Under the pieces are notes generated by a model. That model was given only the letters and a program-made list of their open reading frames with translations, did not search any database and had not been told where the DNA came from. From Erigeron canadensis (taxonomy: Eukaryota; Streptophyta; Magnoliopsida; Asterales; Asteraceae): a stretch of DNA of 64,000 nt. Shown here one piece after another: positions 36,609-53,616 of this stretch. Position 1 is the first letter of the stretch; each line of letters opens with the position of its first letter. The translations under genes were made by a program, and so were the position numbers. The stretch is taken from the NCBI RefSeq assembly GCF_010389155.1, contig NC_057761.1:1304501-1368500 (forward strand), written 5' to 3'.

Positions 36609-38338
36609 GTTTTTACCATAAGGCTTAGTTTTTGTTGAATCTAGTAGACTGTTTTTTTATTCTGAAGAATGTGGCTACTTTGATTAATACCCAAATGATT
36701 ATGATGTTGCTACTTATTTCTGAGTTTAAATGCTTTTGTTAATTTACTTGTGCTAAGTTTTCTCGGTTTGAATGTGGTTGCTCATTTTCTAAGTTTCTGC
36801 TTGGTTTAGATTGTCTGGATATGGTAAGTTTTTTGATGCTGATGGCTAATGGTTATTTAGTTAGTATTAAAGAGATTTGGGTTTTTGGATTAAGGTGTTT
36901 CAGTGGACATTCCTAGGACCCAGTGGTTTAAGACTGGGCTGGTTGTTGCTTGGATCATCCAGAAACCGATTACACAATGAAATTTGATCTGTAAACCTGC
37001 CCTTGGAAATCTGGATCTGATTCAGGCGGGTTTTAGTGTCTGGTTTGACCCGAAGTTGGTTAGAGTCAATCCCAAGGTTTGGGTCTAATGCTTGCTGTTT
37101 CTTCTTTATACTGCCTTTAAATGTTCTCCAGGGCACAAGCAATCAGGCTATTGCTTTAAACCACTGTTATTATTCACTCTTTCAAATTCATAAAGTAGCA
37201 TTTTTAGCACTGCTTTATCATCATAGATGGGGCATTGGCCTCACAATTCCATATACTGTGCGTTATTCAGTATTTTGACAACAAGAGTAGATGCATGTTT
37301 TGTTGACATGTTATCTGGTTCATGGCTGCCATGGTTCTACTGTTCTGCATATTCTTGCAGATTACGTAGTGGTAAGTTTACTGCCCAAATGAACATCTCC
37401 AAATGAGAATATAAGACCCAAAGCCAACCTAGGAGTTTGAAGCTGTCGAGATTCCAACTTCAACACTATTAATGAGTATGACCACATTATCATGTACTTC
37501 TTAAATAGTTTTATAACTAGTAATCACAAAAAAGTAAACATTACTTATGAGCATGGCTACTTGGCTAGTAGTAGTTAACGCTTTATAGAGAAGATGGGTT
37601 GAAATCTCCCATTTCAGTAGTTAAAACGCTTTTTATCCTTATTTGCTTTCTATTTTGGTCAAATATGCCGGAGAGCATTGCAGTTCAAGACCACCGGAAG
37701 TATCAGCTGCACTGCAGATGGAGATGTTAAAAGCCATTGTGCTGATGGTCCAACACAACAATCTTTGGAAGATGACTGTGGAACAACTCTTGGGTGTTGT
37801 TTATATATTGATTAATGCGTGGCAAGCATCATTTCTTTAGCTTCATATTCACCAATTACCATCAATTTTATCACATGGATAATGTTGTTGTAGGCCAATT
37901 TTAGACGTACATTTAGCTAGAAAAAAAAAAGAACACCACAGAGATTTCTCCATATATTAATGGGTTGACGAATAATAGATCTTCGACTCACATGTATTTG
38001 ATTTAATAAAAGTATATTTTCTGGGCATTTCAAAATTGTTTTTCGAGCTATCCAAATCACTTTATGTTTCTCATACCTCTTCCACTTATATAAACTTGAC
38101 AATTTCCAGAACATATACAATGATTTTCATATTTGGTGAAAAGTATAGTAAATAGTTGTATATTTTTGAATAATTGCAAAAAGTCAAAAGAAGCCCATGT
38201 TGTAATACCTTATCGGATAAGATAAACAGAAATCTTGTAAACACACTCTCATATCCTAATACAAAACCAAACTATCATACAAAAAAAACCCGACCATTTT
38301 CCCTCCATTTCCGTATTTGTCCAACAACCCATTATCAT
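36609..38338. other. Intergenic DNA between eS31 region and MENB
   Basis: Non-coding. The frame at 37643-37840 has no recognisable family. The last 160 bp contain the leader of the MENB gene. An in-frame upstream ATG at 38174 exists but is not favoured. Confidence 0.4.
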
Positions 38339-41300
38339 ATGGCCACTGAAAATCAAGAAAAGGACTTGCTCACTGTCACCAGGAGAGTTGCAGCCCTCAC
38401 TAACCACCTCCTTCCTTCATCGCATTCGATTTCCCCGGCTATAAGTTCGTCTAGTTGCAGTAGTTCTTCGATAAATGATAGCTATCACCGGATTCACGGA
38501 GAAGTCCCAGATCATAGTCCTGTTTGGAAAGTAGCCTGTGATGAGTCTGAGAAAGAGTTCACTGACATTATTTATGAGAAAGCTGAAGGTGAAGCCATTG
38601 CTAAGGTTAGTAAGTGTACTTTTGATATGTACTATGTTGTTTTAGTTTTTAGTTTTTTAAATAGATTTTAGTCTCGTGTATACATGAGTTAATGTACACA
38701 TTTCTTAATTCAATTATTTATATTGACAAGTAGTGTAAGCTAAATGCGGCAAAATAGTTTCAAAAACTTGATGAGAATTGGCATTGTTGATCAATACATT
38801 TAAGGACGGTTGAATGGTTAGTACAGAAGTCGTTTAAGATAAGAAATGGCTACTTAGATTCAACCAACTTGATTAGGGTATAATTTTAGAAAGAAATTAC
38901 AAACGAAGTCTGCAATAGGAGAAGGATCGGTGGTGACCCTTTTTATGCGTTTTTCACTTTAAGTACTTAATGTGAGGACAAAATGGCACCAAGCATGAAT
39001 ATTATCATAACCATTATGAATCAGTTATCAGGGTTAGGATCATGAGCATTTGCTAAGGGTAGGTATTGATTGATACACAACCACTTGAAATAGTAAGGTC
39101 ACATTATGTGTATATTTCCCAAACACTCCTGAAATGATGTGTTTGGAGTAGGCTTAAAATCAGTTATCTGATCAACAATTGACGGGTCACAATCTTGTAT
39201 TTTGAATCTCAGTTTAGCTCAAGTTCATTAGGATTCTTTTAGAGTGCATATCAATCTCCAAGGAGATGAGTTTTTATGTTTGTTAACATATCCCGTCTGT
39301 TTTTAGATAACAATAAATAGGCCCGAGAGAAGAAATGCATTCAGACCACACACAATCAAGGAACTAATTCGTGCTTTCAATGACGCCAGAGATGACAGTA
39401 CGATAGGTGTCATCATTCTCACAGGAAAGGTACCCGTTTATCCTCAACTAATAGCACTATCAAAATGTCGAAGGTTTGGATCTGTAGCTACTCTGAGAAT
39501 TTTCATATACATTCTGCTTATTATACGTGTTCATAAACTACATACAGTTTGGACCTAAACTATTTTGTGCTGGTAGTAATAATTCACAAGTCTGCTACAA
39601 ATAATCTATGCAATATCTTTTACATGAACGGCTTTGTAGATCATGACAAGTTTATACATGATCTACATTCAAAGGACTTCACACTTGTCTGTCATGTGAG
39701 AGTCATTGGACCATTGCAAGTATCAAATTAGAGCATTGGAATATACTTGCTTGAATGATTATCACATATTTTTTTTGAACATGAATGATTATCACATATT
39801 AACTAGTGGTTTACACATGCTTAAATAACCAACTTTAACCTGTTTCAGGGAACCAAAGCTTTCTGTAGTGGTGGTGATCAGGCACTTAGAGCTGGAGATG
39901 GTTATGCTGATTTTGAAAATTTTGGCCGGCTTAATGTTCTTGATTTACAAGTAAAGCTCATACTATATCTGTTAGCTTATTCGTTACTAGGAGACATGGC
40001 AATTTTGATTCATTATATATTGAGTCGATCTGGCTATCCTTTAATTGTAATGGTTCATATCAGATAATCAGAGATTCTAGTTAAAAGGGAACGTTTCTGA
40101 CGCTGAAACAGGTTGAAACTAACCACAAGTATACAACCTCCGAAATTGCTTTACGCTGAAAGTTAGAGTACTATTTTAATCATATTCAACAGATTATATT
40201 ATTTATACAAAAGGTCAAAGAGTGTTTTAGGTCAGCTTAACATATACCAATCAGCCCAATCCGACTATTGCCACCTCTACCCGCCATTTCCAACTAACGT
40301 TGAAACTGCAACACCAATATTTCTATGAATTAATTTTAACATTCTGTTCTCTTTCCACTTAACTTGATTTATATAAGAAAACCTTATTGGCTGATTTGAC
40401 GAGTGTATTTTATCTCACTATAGGTGCAGATTCGGCGGCTTCCAAAGCCAGTAATAGCGATGGTAATATAAGCTGTTACTACTTTCGACTTGACAAGCTT
40501 GCTGCTTTGTTCATCTGGTCTATTACAAAGTAACACTATTTTTCGCCTCTAACAAGGTTGCAGGATATGCCGTTGGTGGAGGGCATGTGCTGCATATGGT
40601 CTGTGATCTAACCATAGCAGCAGATAACGCTATTTTTGGTCAAACGGGCCCTAAGGTGAGCTGTTCAGCATACTTATATTTGATAATGACCGAGTCTATT
40701 AATCATTTGATGGTTATTAGTCAACTAACACATCAGTTGTGTTGGTATGTGCATCTGAAAGGTGGGAAGCTTTGACGCTGGTTATGGGAGTTCGATAATG
40801 TCACGATTGGTGGGTATCCTATCTATAACAGAAAATTAAAAAAAATAATCAGATTGTTTTTAGAGTCATTTTTCTCTTTGATTATCCATCTTTTTTTGGC
40901 TAACCAGGTAGGACCCAAAAAAGCTCGCGAGATGTGGTTCTTGGCACGTTTTTACACTGCTCAAGAAGCAGAAAAGATGGGACTAATCAACACAGTTGTC
41001 CCTGTAAGTTCATATTCACTCAAATAATCATAATCTATGGTCGTGTTTTCATTCATGCATCTTTGGTTCTATAGGTCATAAAAGCCCAGAATGGATGGGT
41101 TGGGTAATGGGTCAACATATATAACTTTCAAACATGTCGTAACGTGTGACTGAGACACTTTTTTGTTCAAAATTTATGTTTTTGATAAGTATTTAGTGTG
41201 TGAATTATGATTGTAACAACTATGCTAGTACCTTATATTAAAGGTAATTTCATAACTGACACAGACTCGAGAAGTTGTAGCACTTACATAACATACAATT

Positions 41301-41705
41301 TTCGACCTGTTTTTTTCTAGCTGGGTGGGGTTGGATTTTTATAACAGCTCCGTTGCTAACGAAAGATCTTTTATCCTGGGTCAGCTAGAAAACCTAGAAC
41401 AGGAAACAGTTAAATGGTGCAGGGAGATCATAAGAAACAGCCCAACTGCCATTCGGGTATTAAAAGCATCCATAAATGCAGTCGACGATGGGCATGCTGG
41501 ACACCAGGTATTATCAGTTTTGTGTACTTCAGTTTCTTTCTTTCCTTTTACTCGTGTTAATAAATCGTCCATGAGATAATTTGTTCAGGAAGTAGGAGGA
41601 AATGCAACTCTCATTTTCTATGGCACTGAAGAAGGTAACGAAGGCAAAACAGCCTACATGGAACGTCGACCACCAAACTTTTCAAAGTTCCCTCGACGAC
41701 CTTAA
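38339..41705 (+). CDS. MENB: 1,4-dihydroxy-2-naphthoyl-CoA synthase (naphthoate synthase), peroxisomal
   Basis: A crotonase-fold enzyme that cyclises o-succinylbenzoyl-CoA to 1,4-dihydroxy-2-naphthoyl-CoA in phylloquinone (vitamin K1) synthesis. Exons: 38339-38605, 39307-39429, 39849-39950, 40424-40462, 40557-40655, 40762-40809, 40908-41003, 41385-41507, 41589-41705. They join in frame to 337 residues, the usual plant length. The N-terminus carries a PTS2 peroxisome signal of the form RVx5HL (Arg16, Val17, His23, Leu24). Conserved blocks: [13 protein letters not shown] (from 137), [10 protein letters not shown] (178-187, oxyanion-hole region), [18 protein letters not shown] (Asp215) and the C-terminus FSKFPRRP. 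The start at 38339 is chosen because it places the PTS2 near the N-terminus and matches the family; the upstream ATG at 38174 would bury it. Intron 5 is unusually tight to exon 6 (acceptor GAAAG). Confidence 0.94.
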
Positions 41706-42516
41706 CTTCATTGAATCTTCTTAGACTAAAAGTTCTTGTGGTAGCTTCATTGTTGTATCGTGCGGTTATAAAGTGCCAGGAATTGGGTACTGAAATAAGG
41801 CATAGAGCAAATGTATCCTTCTCTTACTTTATATTTTTTGATCATTCTAAGCCATGTATCATTCCTTATTGTCATACTCATAATCATTCAAACCATTTTT
41901 CTGAGGTTAGCCATACTTTTTTGGGCATCTAACCAACTTGTCTTTGGTAGCAACGTTTGTTTGTTGGGTTCATTAGGCAAGACATGGCTGGTTTTTTTTT
42001 CAAGTTAGTAATTAAATGTCAATGCTCGGATTTGAAAGAATCTCCAAAGATACAAAGCCTCTCACCTTTCTTTAGACCACTAGACGAGCCCTATATATTC
42101 AAATAGTGTTAGAATTTGATGACTATCTTTAAGTTACCAATTTGAACCTACATAAAAGATTACATTAAGAAAACTTGTTCAATAATAAGGTCAACAAATT
42201 TGAACCAATATTCAAATGCTTTTTTTTTATATATATTCTTTGCGATTAAAATTTATGGGATTAAAATTTAAGATGTTGCTAACAATGTGCTGACACTTAG
42301 CATATCGTTGTAGATGATAATAATAAAACTACATAATACTTAGTTCGCTAGCAAAGTCCTAAAATTAATAAAGTGATATCTGGAGGCGTTAAATAGTTTC
42401 GTTTGTTTGCTGGACATTTTGTACTACAAAAGTGACACCAATGGCACTACCTCGTCGGTTAATCGATCATATCAATTGGCTATAGGTGATCTCTTTTATA
42501 TACAAGTAAATATGTA
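41706..42516. other. 3' region of MENB and intergenic DNA
   Basis: Probable 3' untranslated sequence to about 42000, then AT-rich DNA. Open frames 41711-41932 and 41811-42008 lie in the untranslated region and show no domain. Confidence 0.45.
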
Positions 42517-42833
42517 TCTACTATTCCTTTATAATGATTATTTACCCCCTATTTTAAGAAAGAGTTAGAAAATAGTTAGATGAGAAATTACTAGATTGCC
42601 CTTAATAAACAACCTTTAAGGAAAAAGTTATCAGATATTATCAAAATTACCCTTAATGAATTAATTTACACTTTAAACTCTTATCTTCTAAAATATCACT
42701 ATCACCATTGTATTACCTTACACGGTTAGACCACTTGACACCATTTGTCGATGTCATCGATCACCACCCATCACCGACACCACTAAACCACCGTCGCTGT
42801 CACCGCCGCCACATTGCGCGGGTACAATGCTAG
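42517..42833 (+). mobile_element. Short non-autonomous Helitron (317 bp)
   Basis: It begins A|TCTACTATTCC and ends with the hairpin-forming CCGCCGCCACATTGCGCGGG, then ACAATGCTAG|T (CTAG at 42830-42833). Both AT insertion-site bases are present. The interior is non-coding. This is the clearest member of the Helitron-related family scattered through the window. Confidence 0.7.
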
Positions 42834-43097
42834 TATACGTGTGTGTAAAATAAAGTGATAAAGATGGAACTGATTAAACGAAACTTATTAGAAGTATTGG
42901 AAGGGCTCTCAACTTCTGATCACCACAATATTTTTGATCCACATATTAAATCTGGTGAAAAGTAAGTATTTTACGGTAAAAAAAAAAAAAGGTGGATAAA
43001 AAAAAGTGAAGGGTAAACAGTAAATTAATCTGGTGTGAGATATGATTTGATATGAAAATCAATTAATATTTATTTAAATCTCGTTGACGTATCTCTC

Positions 43098-43104
43098 TAT
43101 ATAA
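43098..43104 (+). promoter_or_regulatory. Probable TATA box of the ARF1 gene
   Basis: TATATAA precedes a C/T-rich stretch (about 43120-43199) that looks like the first, untranslated exon. That exon ends CTCAG|GTATTA at 43199/43200. Confidence 0.45.
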
Positions 43105-43199
43105 TTCATCAGGTAGCCCCCTTCTGTTTCTCCTCCTTGTTTCTCTCTTTCTTGATCGATCCCTCTCCATCTAAACACACAACAATTACCTTTTCTCAG

Positions 43200-47242
<4,043 letters not shown>

Positions 47243-48045
47243 GGTGATATTGAATGTGGACCTTGGATGTGAGCTTTTGCTTTAGGTGGTGATGTTCTTG
47301 TCCTCCACTTTATCTCTTGTTCTTGTCTGAGCTGTGTGCGATTATGGGATTCCTTCGTTAAACAGCTTTTTGTGCTTTTGTGGTAGCAATGTGTCTGATA
47401 TGATATATGGTTGTATTGCAAGTATCTTTAAAAGTATTGTTGCGTAGGTTTTGCTTCATAAACCTAAAAGTGTAAGAGGTTAATTTTGACTGTGTTCTAT
47501 ATGTCTCCCAGATAATATTTTTGCTTATATGCTATTCTCAGTTCATTTTGCAGAAAGACGAGATGTGACTGTTAATTAGAAATTTGTTTTACACTTCCAC
47601 CTAACGAATTATGTTTTCTTCTTGAAATTATATTATCTGGCATTTGTCTACCAAACTAGGTGCTAGGTCTAATAGTTCATAATATGGTTTGATAGACAAC
47701 AAAATTGTCTTAATGTGGATCATGGCTAGTGACTGGGTCCTCTGAGAACGATCTATGGTCCTTTCATAGAAACGGTCCAAATAGGTTGCATTTATTCAGA
47801 AACTGATGAATAATAGTTCTGTGATGTGTCTAAACTTGTACCTAAATAAATTGGTCCTTTCCGAAGAAATGGTTATAATCTGATATGTACGTTCAGTTTT
47901 TGTTCTTTTTAGCCATTTCTTGCCAGAATAAAATCTAATTATATCATATCCTTTATTATTAGGATGAATACTAAAGAACTATTTCTAAAGCTTAAAGTAT
48001 AATTGTCTTTAAAGTACAAAATGCAAAAATATGATAGTTACAGTC
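47243..48045. other. 3' region of ARF1 and intergenic DNA
   Basis: Probable 3' untranslated sequence runs to about 47560. After it I see no gene or definable element. Confidence 0.45.
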
Positions 48046-48075
48046 CTCCAACGCGGGGTTGTGAAAATTTTCTAG
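48046..48075 (+). mobile_element. Helitron 3'-end-like terminus
   Basis: CCAACGCGGGGTT is followed by AAAATTTTCTAG and T, with CTAG at 48072-48075. It matches the 3'-end plan of the other Helitrons here. No matching 5' end was found, so the extent is unknown. Confidence 0.35.
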
Positions 48076-48725
48076 TTAATTTTGAAGCACGGATGGTGCC
48101 ATGGTGGTGTAACTGTCAGGATATAAATAATTTGGAAACTCAAAATAGTAAAATACTTAACTAGTTAACTCATACCCATTGGCCACTGATGCGATACTAA
48201 TGGTGGTAGTGTGATGAGTGGTGGTAGTGGCCAGTGGTGTAAGTTATTGATATAAAAATAATTGATAGTTTAGTTACTTTCGAGTTGAAAGATAGATGCT
48301 AAAAATTATTTCGTTATGGGTATTTTAGTAGACCAAATATGTTAAATGGTAGGTGTGTTAAACATGATGGACATTTTAGGTAGATTGAACTTGTAATTTT
48401 GGAAAAAAAAGGTGGGGTTGATGATTTATATATAGAGGGTGATATTCGTATCACAAGTCACAACTTTTGATTAATCTACCACAAACATATTTCACTAACT
48501 TGTAAAGTATGCCTTAATAATCGTACTGTGTAGTAAATGTATCAACTTTTGTGGTACGAATATCAATTCTCTTTATATATAATACTCGTAGTATATAGAT
48601 ATAGATAGTGGCTTTGTGATAAATGTTTGGTCTTTGCTGAAAGTAACTAGAGATTTCATGTTCAAATACAATGAACAAGAAAATATACCCTTGTGGTCAT
48701 GGAGGTTCACAGACGACAACTCTAC
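48076..48725. other. Repeat-derived DNA, no gene
   Basis: It contains GGTGGTAGTG-rich DNA (48200-48240) followed by ATTGATATAAAAATAATTGA. The same order occurs in the remnant at 18860-19055, so it is probably another minus-oriented Helitron-related fragment. Confidence 0.35.
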
Positions 48726-49006
48726 GCGTTTGGTTCACAGAATGTTTTTAGAAGAAATGAAATCTTTTAAAGGAATTGAAATATGAAGGAATGAAATTTG
48801 ACGGAATGTTTTTGATTTTGTAAAGATTCAAGTGAGGAACAGAATGAAATTCCTTCCCTTATCCTCAAGGAATGGAGATTCCATCAAATGATGGAATGTT
48901 AACATTCCAACAGAATGTGATTCCTCCATCTTTAACCAACCAAACACATTAAGGAATAGAATTCAATTCCAATTCCATCTTCCATCACATTCTGTGAACC
49001 AAACGC
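48726..49006. mobile_element. Fold-back MITE, Tourist-like ends
   Basis: The perfect inverted ends GCGTTTGGTTCACAGAATGT (left) and its complement (right) enclose 281 bp. The interior is also partly self-complementary (GGAATGAAATT versus AATTCCATTCC-like stretches). GTTTGGTT ends suggest PIF/Harbinger. A clean 3-bp duplication was not found. Confidence 0.6.
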
Positions 49007-49599
49007 TTTTACCATAAAACGGGTAATCTCATTGGGATTAGTTGGCTTGTAAAGTGACTCAGATACCTAGAATAACTTATTGTTGGCATGTTTACAATGT
49101 CCTTTTTAGATTTATTGTCTTGATTTATTTTCACATATATATGGCATGTTGTATATATGAATTAATGTGGCATGCAGTCACATTATTTGTATTTAATGTT
49201 TTTATTTATAAGAATGGGTAACCCTTTACCTATAACAACAACAACAACTTTAACCAACACGTAACGATGAAAAATCTTTGTTAGGATTGGAAAATTATAA
49301 ATGTTGGTCATATATGTGATTTTTGTAGGTATAACTAGTTTTCCCAGAACATCTAGGGTTCGACCTGTATGTCCAACGTGGATCTGCAACCCCACCCCCT
49401 TGCTCGGCCTCATGCTCGTTGGGCTTATCATTTTTCCTTTCCCATCAATGTCCATTATTTTCTCGGCAACCACACCCCCTTGCTCGACCTCATGCTTGTT
49501 GAGCTATCGTTTTTCATTGCCCATCCTTCAACGATAGCATGGATAAACTAATGGGTCGTTCAACGTCTTACAACGTAGCTAATACTCTTATATCTACGA
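49007..49599. other. Gene-free DNA
   Basis: The plus-strand frames 49301-49537 and 49369-49551 come from two diverged direct repeats of an ACCCCCTTGCTCG-type stretch (about 49390 and 49470). They are not genes. Confidence 0.4.
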
Positions 49600-50061
49600 G
49601 AGAAAGTATTCGCGCGTTGCGGCGGTAGCATGGTGGAGGTGATAGGTCATAAGAGGTGATAAATCGTAGAGTGTGATAGCCAAATGCCTTAGCCGTACGG
49701 ACTCCGCCCTCGGATTTAAATATTCGTAGAAAGTATATCGAATGACATCTTTAATGAAAGAGCATGGAATTTTAAGAACACCCGTATAATTTTTATAATT
49801 TATCGATATAAGGTTTTTGAGATAAAAGATTTTGAATGAATTATTAGATGAATAAAATGGTTTATGGAGGAGGGAGACAAAAATGAATGGTCGCGATTTG
49901 AGGAGGAAGAGAAAAATGAGTTGTTGAGATTTAAGAGTATTATAGGTATATTAGGTAGAGATGTTTAAATTAGTGAATAAAGAAGAGGGGTAATTTAGGT
50001 AGTTCAAAGTTGTAATTTGAGATTTAGAAAAAGGGACTTCTCTATTATATAGGAATAAAGA
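49600..50061 (-). mobile_element. Helitron-related repeat, inverted copy of 57332-57750
   Basis: Read on the minus strand it begins A|TCTTTATTCCTATATAATAG at 50061 and ends GGCGGT-rich DNA, CCGCCGCAACGCGCG, then a CTCTCGTAG stretch near 49600. Throughout it resembles 57332-57750 read on the plus strand: ATGGGTGTTCTTAAAAT, ATGTCATTCGATATAC and GTACGG-containing blocks occur in the same order. The terminal CTRR is not clear in either copy. Confidence 0.55.
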
Positions 50062-51654
50062 TAAAGAGGATAATACTTTATAATGCAAACTAGACCTTTC
50101 ATTTTAAGTAACTAAGAACTTAAAAAGACTATATCGTCCCTCCATTTTTTAGATCTTCTACACATTATATATTTAAGTAGACTAAAATACCCCTAAAATA
50201 TCTATATTACCCTTATTGAAACTTTTTACAACGTATATCCCTCGATACTTAAAATAATTATTATATTCCATTAAATCAATTACTTTTACATTAATAACGC
50301 ATCTTTAACCAACTGATACCACCACCACCACTTAAGAATTGTTTTTGAAATGACATATAAAGTTTGGGAATTAAATAAAATGGACATCATACCTGATCAG
50401 TGAGTCATTGACCATCACTGGACTTCAGGACTAAATACGAATCACACTAATAGGGGACCATCGTTGGATTGAGAGTTTGAGACTAGTAGACGAAAGGAGG
50501 GCCAATGGTTTAAATCTATATTAATATTAATTTCAGAAAAATAATTTGTTCCCCAAAGCATACGTGCCTAGAATAGACAGACAAAATACATTGGCTGAAG
50601 TGATTTTTTCAATTAACTATTATGATGGTTTTTATATTTAAGCTTAACAACATAACAACTACACATTTATTTTTTTTTTAATAAAATTATAATATTGTAT
50701 TATTATGGTGAATTGTTCTTAAAAATTTAATTTATGAAAAAGACGTACAAAACGAAATAATGATATATTAAAATTGAGTGTAATCACACCACCTTCACTT
50801 ATTTTTTTTTTCTTTTTTATGTTCCAATTTATCTAAAGTTTATCTTTTTATAATCTATCAATATATATATATAACAAGGTGCTAAATTCATTCATAAACA
50901 AACAAGAACCCTTGGATGAATTCCATCTTTGATTTAGAACCATTAGATCAAATTTAATTATTTCATCTTTATTAAATGACAATATTAATACTTATACTTT
51001 TTATAACCATTAGATCAATTCTTTATTAATAAAAATAATAAGCTATATTTTAAACAATAATAAAATAAAATTGAATATTAATAATGTCGTAAAAATCTAT
51101 ATCTACAATATATATATATTATGTCGGGTTTAGAAATTATCAACGACAGTGTTAAGAATGTCGAGTTTAGCTTAGGTGAGTGACAAATTTGGGAACGTCA
51201 ACCTTTAACATTGATCTGTAATTTTTGGAGCATGTGGTGACGGAAAAGTTGCGCTCTATTAAACAACATAAAATAAATTATCGAAACTAATGATATATAA
51301 TTTAGCTTCTAAATATGCATAACTATTGTGATTACTATTATAAAAGAGTTTGAAAAAAATATAACGTTTTTACATACAATTATATTATCAATGTAGTGTA
51401 CATTTACCGAAACAAAAAAAAACCCCTTTTCCAACCCTTTTTTTTTTCCTATTCTATTAGAAATAAAAACAACTTAAAATTTTTACTCTACCAATAGAGG
51501 GGTTTATCTCAAAAATAATGTTTCCAACCAAGTGATGTACTTTCAAATAAGAGACCTATGACAACAAAGTCAATAATTGTATGTATTCTTTATTTATTAA
51601 TACTTTGTAGGAACAAATTATAAAAATACCCTTAAAAAAGTTTACATTGTACCA
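50062..51654. other. Gene-free AT-rich DNA
   Basis: A partial Helitron-related sequence may lie at about 50085-50335 (ACTATATCG... to a CCACCACCACCAC stretch). Otherwise it is AT-rich DNA with short TA runs (about 50865 and 51110). No gene. Confidence 0.4.
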
Positions 51655-53150
51655 AAATTGGAGTGGGGACTCCATCCATGGTTATACTTCATAAATTTTG
51701 CAAAGTTATTATATAATAAAATCTAAACTCAATACTAATGCGTTGGTTATGATGAATTCTAACTCAGCAATTCAAAGTACTTAGGATATATTATTTTTCT
51801 CTATCTTGATTGATAAATATCACAACTTCAATTTTTTTTTTGTAGAAGGGGTAAGGGAGGAGGGGGGGTCGAACTCGAAAAATGAAATGTAATAAATCTA
51901 TTGGAAGACGATTGTCAGGTAAAAAAAGTGGGTGGTTTAGGTTTTGGTGGTTTAGATACTCTTAATTTAGCATTAATATGTACAAATGGATATGACATGT
52001 GGTTCAAAATCTGAATTACGTTAGGTTTAAAATCATCAATGTGATTCATGGTTCTGAGTTTGCGTTCTCGTGTAAAACAAATAGTAATAATATGTAGGCA
52101 GATATATGTTCCTCATTCTCGGAGACACACTCGATTGCTAGCCCCCTTAAGATGTTATAAAAGAACAGTTGGGAGTGAAAATAAGACAATATTCACCAAA
52201 TTAGAGTGGGGACTCCATCCATGGTTATATTTCATAAATTTTGCAAAGTTATTACAGAATAAAATCTAAACTCAATACTAATGCGTTGTCTATGATAGAT
52301 TCTAACTTGGTAATTCAAAGTATTTAGGATATATTATTTTTCCTCTATTTCGAATGATAAAGATCACAACTTCATTTTTTTTGGTGGAAGGGGTAAGGGA
52401 GGAAGGTAATTGTCAAGTAAAAAGGTGGGTGGTTTAGGTTTTCGTGGTCTGGATATTCTTAATTTAGCATTGATATTGTACAAATGGATATGACATGTGG
52501 TTCAAAATCTGAATTATGTTAGGTTTAAAATCATCGATGTGATTCATGGTTCTGAGTCTGTGTTCCTGTATAAACAAATGTTAATAATATATGGAACCTC
52601 ATTCTTTGAGGCACACTCAATTGCTAGCCCTTTTAAGATGTTATTAAAGAACAGTTGGGAGTGAAAATAAGACAAGATTCACCAAATTGGAGTGGGGACT
52701 CCATCCATGGTTATATTTCATAAATTTTGTAAAGTTATTGTAGAATAAAATCTAATCTCAATACTAATGCGTTGTTTATGATGGATTCTAACTCCGCAAT
52801 TCAAAGTATTTAGGATATATTATTTTTCTCTATTTCGATCGATTAATAAAGATCACAACTTCATTTTTTTGGTGGAAGGGGTAAGGGAGGAGAAGGGGGG
52901 GTCGAACTCAGAAAAAAATGAAATGTAATGGATCTACTAGAAGGCAATTGATATATACAAATGAATATGACATGTGGTTCAAAATCTGAATTACATTAGG
53001 TTTAAAATCATCAATGTGATTCGTGGTTCTGAGTCTGTGTTACTATGTAAAACAAATGGTAATAATATATAGGCAAATATATGTTCCTCATTCTTTGAGA
53101 CATACTCAATTGCTAGCCTCCTTAAGATATTATTAAAGAACAGTTGGGAG
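51655..53150. repeat. Three tandem copies of a ~0.5-kb unit
   Basis: The block GAGTGGGGACTCCATCCATG recurs at 51661, 52204 and 52690. Further shared blocks follow in each copy: CTCAATACTAATGCGTTG, TTAGGATATATTATTTTTC, ATGACATGTGGTTCAAAATC and GAACAGTTGGGAGTGAAAAT. Periods are 543 and 486 bp, the difference arising from internal deletions. The copies are similar enough to be fairly recent. They are non-coding apart from the LINE-like tail after the last one. Confidence 0.85.
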
Positions 53151-53290
53151 TGAAAATAAGACAAGATTTTGGAATAATCATTGGCTTGATGGTGGCAAGC
53201 TCGCAACTCGGTTTAGAAGGTTGTATGCCTTGGCACCATCTAAAGAACGTGTCATGATTGATATTTTTTATGATATGACATGAAAATTTG
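53140..53290 (+). pseudogene. LINE-type reverse-transcriptase C-terminal relic
   Basis: After TTGGGAGTGAAAATAAGACA the plus strand reads FWNNHWLDGGKLATRFRRLY and then ALAPSKERVMID. This resembles the region before the zinc-binding domain at the end of plant LINE and related reverse transcriptases (FWxDxWxG...L...FPRLF...). It is truncated on both sides. The same SENKT-like lead-in occurs in the tandem units upstream, so the array probably derives from a LINE. Confidence 0.55.
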
Positions 53291-53499
53291 AATGACAACG
53301 AGATATTTGTGATGACACGGATAAATAATAACTTTTAGCATTGAAAAATTTATTTAATCAGTAAGACTTAATGAGCAACACAACAAGTGTTGTGAAATTA
53401 TCAAGGTCAAAAAAACAAATGTTAATAAAGTGAAATTGAATATTTTAATTTGTTAACTGTTAATTAAGAAAATAGTATTTTAGATATATATAAGTATAA

Positions 53500-53539
53500 A
53501 AATTTATTTACCCGCGTATTACACGGGACAATAATCTAG
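53500..53539 (+). mobile_element. Helitron 3'-end-like terminus
   Basis: CCCGCGTATTACACGGG is followed by ACAATAATCTAG and T, with CTAG at 53536-53539. It fits the hairpin plus CTRR|T plan. The matching 5' end was not identified. Confidence 0.45.
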
Positions 53540-53616
53540 TTAATTTGTATTGGAAAGTAAAATATGAATATAAATAAGAAAATTTATATCTCAAAAAATA
53601 TAAAAAAGAAAATTAA

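Noticed and set aside
37643..37840. 65-residue frame before MENB
   Set aside because: No domain, no homology recognised and no consistent extension by splicing.
38174..38338. Upstream in-frame ATG of the naphthoate synthase
   Set aside because: The start at 38339 gives the normal 337-residue length and an N-terminal PTS2.
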